A stretch of DNA of 64,000 bases from Syntrophotalea acetylenica. GTDB taxonomy: Bacteria > Desulfobacterota > Desulfuromonadia > Desulfuromonadales > Syntrophotaleaceae. The translations under genes and the position numbers were made by a program. Position 1 is the first letter of the stretch, and every line of letters starts with the position of its first letter. The DNA lies in contig NZ_CP015455.1 of NCBI RefSeq assembly GCF_001888165.1, positions 2,350,001 through 2,414,000 of the forward strand. Reading direction: 5' to 3'. The notes under the pieces are model-generated. The model did not search any database, had not been told where the DNA came from, and saw only the letters and a program-made list of their open reading frames with translations. Of this stretch, positions 62,489 to 64,000 are shown piece by piece.

Positions 62489-63136
62489 ATGGCGCATATC
62501 GGGGATCGCATCAGAGAACTTCGGGGCAATATCCACCTGGACCAACTCGCCGAAAAATTGGGGGTTCACCCGAACACGATCAGGAATTACGAAAACGGCA
62601 AAAGGTCGCCTGACACCGAATTTCTTGCGAAATTGCTTGAGGAAATTCCCGGCACGAATCCCGGATGGCTGCTGACGGGAGAAGGAGCCAGACACAGAGG
62701 GGACCATCAGGCACAGGAGGGCTATGTCATGTTTCCGCGTTATGAAATTCAGGCAGGAGCTGGCCCGGGCCGGCTTGTGGAAAGCGAGCAGGTTGTCGAT
62801 TTTGTGTCGTTCAAGGAGGACTGGGTGCGCAGCTACTTGCGCGTGCCCCGCCAGAAGCTGGCCCTGCTGAACGTAAAGGGCGACAGCATGTCTCCAACCA
62901 TGAATGACGGTGATCTCATTCTGATCGATATGAGGTCAGACCGGATCGAGGACAGCGCCATTTACGTCATCGAGTTCGACGAGGCCCTTCTGGTCAAAAG
63001 GATTCAGAGGCGCTTCGATGGTTCGGTGGCCATCAAAAGCGACAATCCGTTTTACGAACCGGAGATCATCCCCAAGGAAAGAGCACAGTCGCTGCGGATT
63101 GTCGGGCGTGTCATCTGGACCGGCAAAAAGGTGTGA
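62489..63136 (+). CDS. CI/LexA-like repressor: XRE DNA-binding plus S24 peptidase
   Basis: A 215-aa regulator. The N-terminal XRE domain (IGDRIRELRGNIHLDQLAEKLGV, HPNTIRNYENGKRSP) is joined to an S24 self-cleaving domain: cleavage-type Ala-Gly in EIQAGAGPG, nucleophile Ser in GDSMSPTMNDGD and Lys in LLVKRIQRR. Such repressors cut themselves after DNA damage and release plasmid or phage genes. ATG 62489 is chosen; ATG 62474 is possible and the longer frame is unlikely. Dyad operators lie directly upstream. Confidence 0.9.
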   Translation: MAHIGDRIRELRGNIHLDQLAEKLGVHPNTIRNYENGKRSPDTEFLAKLLEEIPGTNPGWLLTGEGARHRGDHQAQEGYVMFPRYEIQAGAGPGRLVESEQVVDFVSFKEDWVRSYLRVPRQKLALLNVKGDSMSPTMNDGDLILIDMRSDRIEDSAIYVIEFDEALLVKRIQRRFDGSVAIKSDNPFYEPEIIPKERAQSLRIVGRVIWTGKKV

Positions 63137-63577
63137 AAAGAGGCGGTCGCTTTTGCTTGTCCTGCTTGGACATGGAACACTACCTGTCTTTTCTGGACAG
63201 AGTACACACAAACGTGTAGAGAGCTTTTCATCTGTGTGAGAAAAATGGAAGTAGGGATCTGGATCAGAATGTCCACGAAGAACCAGGCGCGCGGGGGGAG
63301 TCCCCTAAGAACCACGAAGCCAGATCCCGGATGGATGCTGAAATCAAGCGCTGGAAGGTGGTGGAGTGCATGATCTGTCGGGCGTGTCGGGGAAGCAGGT
63401 TTCCGAGCACCCGGCGGCCCAGGCGATGTTTTCCGATGTGGCCCATGTCAGTGCCGGAAGACCATGATGGAATCCTCGTCCGACCTGATCCGGTGCCATG
63501 ACGACAACGAAGGCACCAAGGCCAGAGAATATAGCCGCCCATGTTGAACGACCATAGCCTATTTGAAAAACAAACAA
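63137..63577. other. Intergenic stretch before the last gene
   Basis: 440 bp without a convincing gene. Fragments such as CGPCQCRKTMMES in one plus frame look like protein remains but have no start or family. A short CTGTC/GACAG hairpin near 63187 could weakly end the repressor transcript. Confidence 0.4.
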
Positions 63578-64000
63578 ATGACTGTCGAACATGATCTGAA
63601 ATCCAGGTTCGCGGCGTTGAAACGCAGCAGACGCTTCGTCCGCTGGGGTGAATCGGCGGTGCTGGCACGGGAGTTGCGCGAGCTCCTGCAGCAGATCGAG
63701 AATCAGGTGGAGGATGCCAAGTCCGGCTGCACGCTGGTGGCCGATTTCTACACTAGCGACCGCAGCATCTTCGACCGATGCGACGATTCCAGCGGTCATG
63801 TGGGGGATATCTACCGCTATGACGCCTGTGAGCTGTTCGTCAGCTACGCGAAGCGCTGCGCCGACAAGTCCTGGCTCGCCAAGCTGATCCTCAAGACCAG
63901 CCTGAAAGATGATTACGGCGTGCGCGATGTCCTGGTGAAAAGCGCCGTCGATTTCCTGCCGGAAGCGCAACTGCGTTGGCTGATCGATCAGTGCCAGCAG
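63578..64000 (+). CDS. DUF6880-like protein (partial, C-terminus outside window)
   Basis: 141 codons are open from ATG 63578 to the right edge. LKRSRRFVRWGESAVLARELRELL near residues 14-37 and FDRCDDSSGHVGDIYR near 67-82 recall bacterial proteins filed under DUF6880, rich in helical repeats and sometimes fused to SWIM zinc fingers. A TGA at 63545 limits the start to ATG 63578 or TTG 63563, and neither has a clear ribosome-binding site. Function unknown. Confidence 0.65.
   Translation, partial: MTVEHDLKSRFAALKRSRRFVRWGESAVLARELRELLQQIENQVEDAKSGCTLVADFYTSDRSIFDRCDDSSGHVGDIYRYDACELFVSYAKRCADKSWLAKLILKTSLKDDYGVRDVLVKSAVDFLPEAQLRWLIDQCQQ

Noticed and set aside
63344-63970. 208-codon open frame on the minus strand at the right edge
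   Set aside because: Antisense to the DUF6880-like gene, which is open to the window edge and has family-like motifs.

Overview
The window looks like part of a large conjugative plasmid or integrative element from an anaerobic Gram-negative bacterium. The metabolic half carries a Mop-type molybdenum aldehyde oxidoreductase, a tungsten-type aldehyde ferredoxin oxidoreductase (AOR) and candidate sigma-54 promoters. This fits the Desulfuromonadales/Desulfobacterota (Geobacter/Pelobacter/Desulfovibrio-like), but the taxonomy is inference from gene content.

Layout. (1) 1-12.5 kb, aldehyde and 2-keto-acid metabolism: a Mop-type oxidoreductase cut by the left edge, a gene-poor stretch with decayed repeats and an IS3 relic, then a leftward set (Fe-alcohol dehydrogenase, AOR, MFS carrier, MetA-type outer-membrane protein, small membrane protein) divergent from a thiamine-diphosphate 2-keto-acid decarboxylase. 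The divergent gap holds two sigma-54-like promoters. Together the enzymes would take a 2-keto acid to an aldehyde and then to an acid or alcohol. (2) 12.7-24.7 kb: an AraC regulator divergent from a rightward run of aldo/keto reductase, SDR, Bcr/CflA-type exporter, a broken second aldo/keto reductase, four exported alpha/beta hydrolases or esterases, an exported carboxymuconolactone decarboxylase-cupin protein and an exported flavodoxin. (3) 24.8-34.7 kb: a probable defence island. Module A has a PHP-ATPase fusion (TrlF-like), an 80-aa partner, a PIN-like protein and an HEXXH peptidase. Module B has a PIN-like protein and two large overlapping genes of unknown family, one with a nuclease-like N-terminus and a winged-helix C-terminus. 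Both modules are preceded by diverged copies of one terminator-promoter-leader block, and an integron attC-like site lies inside module A. (4) 34.9-53.9 kb: an F-type conjugation operon on the minus strand (OmpA-like, DsbC, TraA, L, E, K, B, V, C, two TraN-like proteins, W, U, TrbC, TrbI, an S26 peptidase, two membrane proteins, TraG). (5) 54.3-57.6 kb: an IS4-family insertion and a short array of integron cassettes (HNH protein, zinc-binding protein, 107-aa protein) with two complete attC sites and one truncated one, and no integrase. (6) 57.7-64 kb: plasmid maintenance, with ParR/ParM-like partition genes, a zinc-ribbon protein, an operon of sigma-like factor, XRE regulator and small protein, a RepA-type initiator with iterons and DnaA-box-like sequences, a LexA/CI-like repressor, and a gene cut by the right edge.

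Four genes (AOR, second aldo/keto reductase, TrbI, first TraN) each need one extra base to restore the frame, mostly in G/C runs. Either the sequence has homopolymer deletion errors or these genes are decaying or phase-variable, so treat those calls with care. No rRNA, tRNA or CRISPR array was seen.
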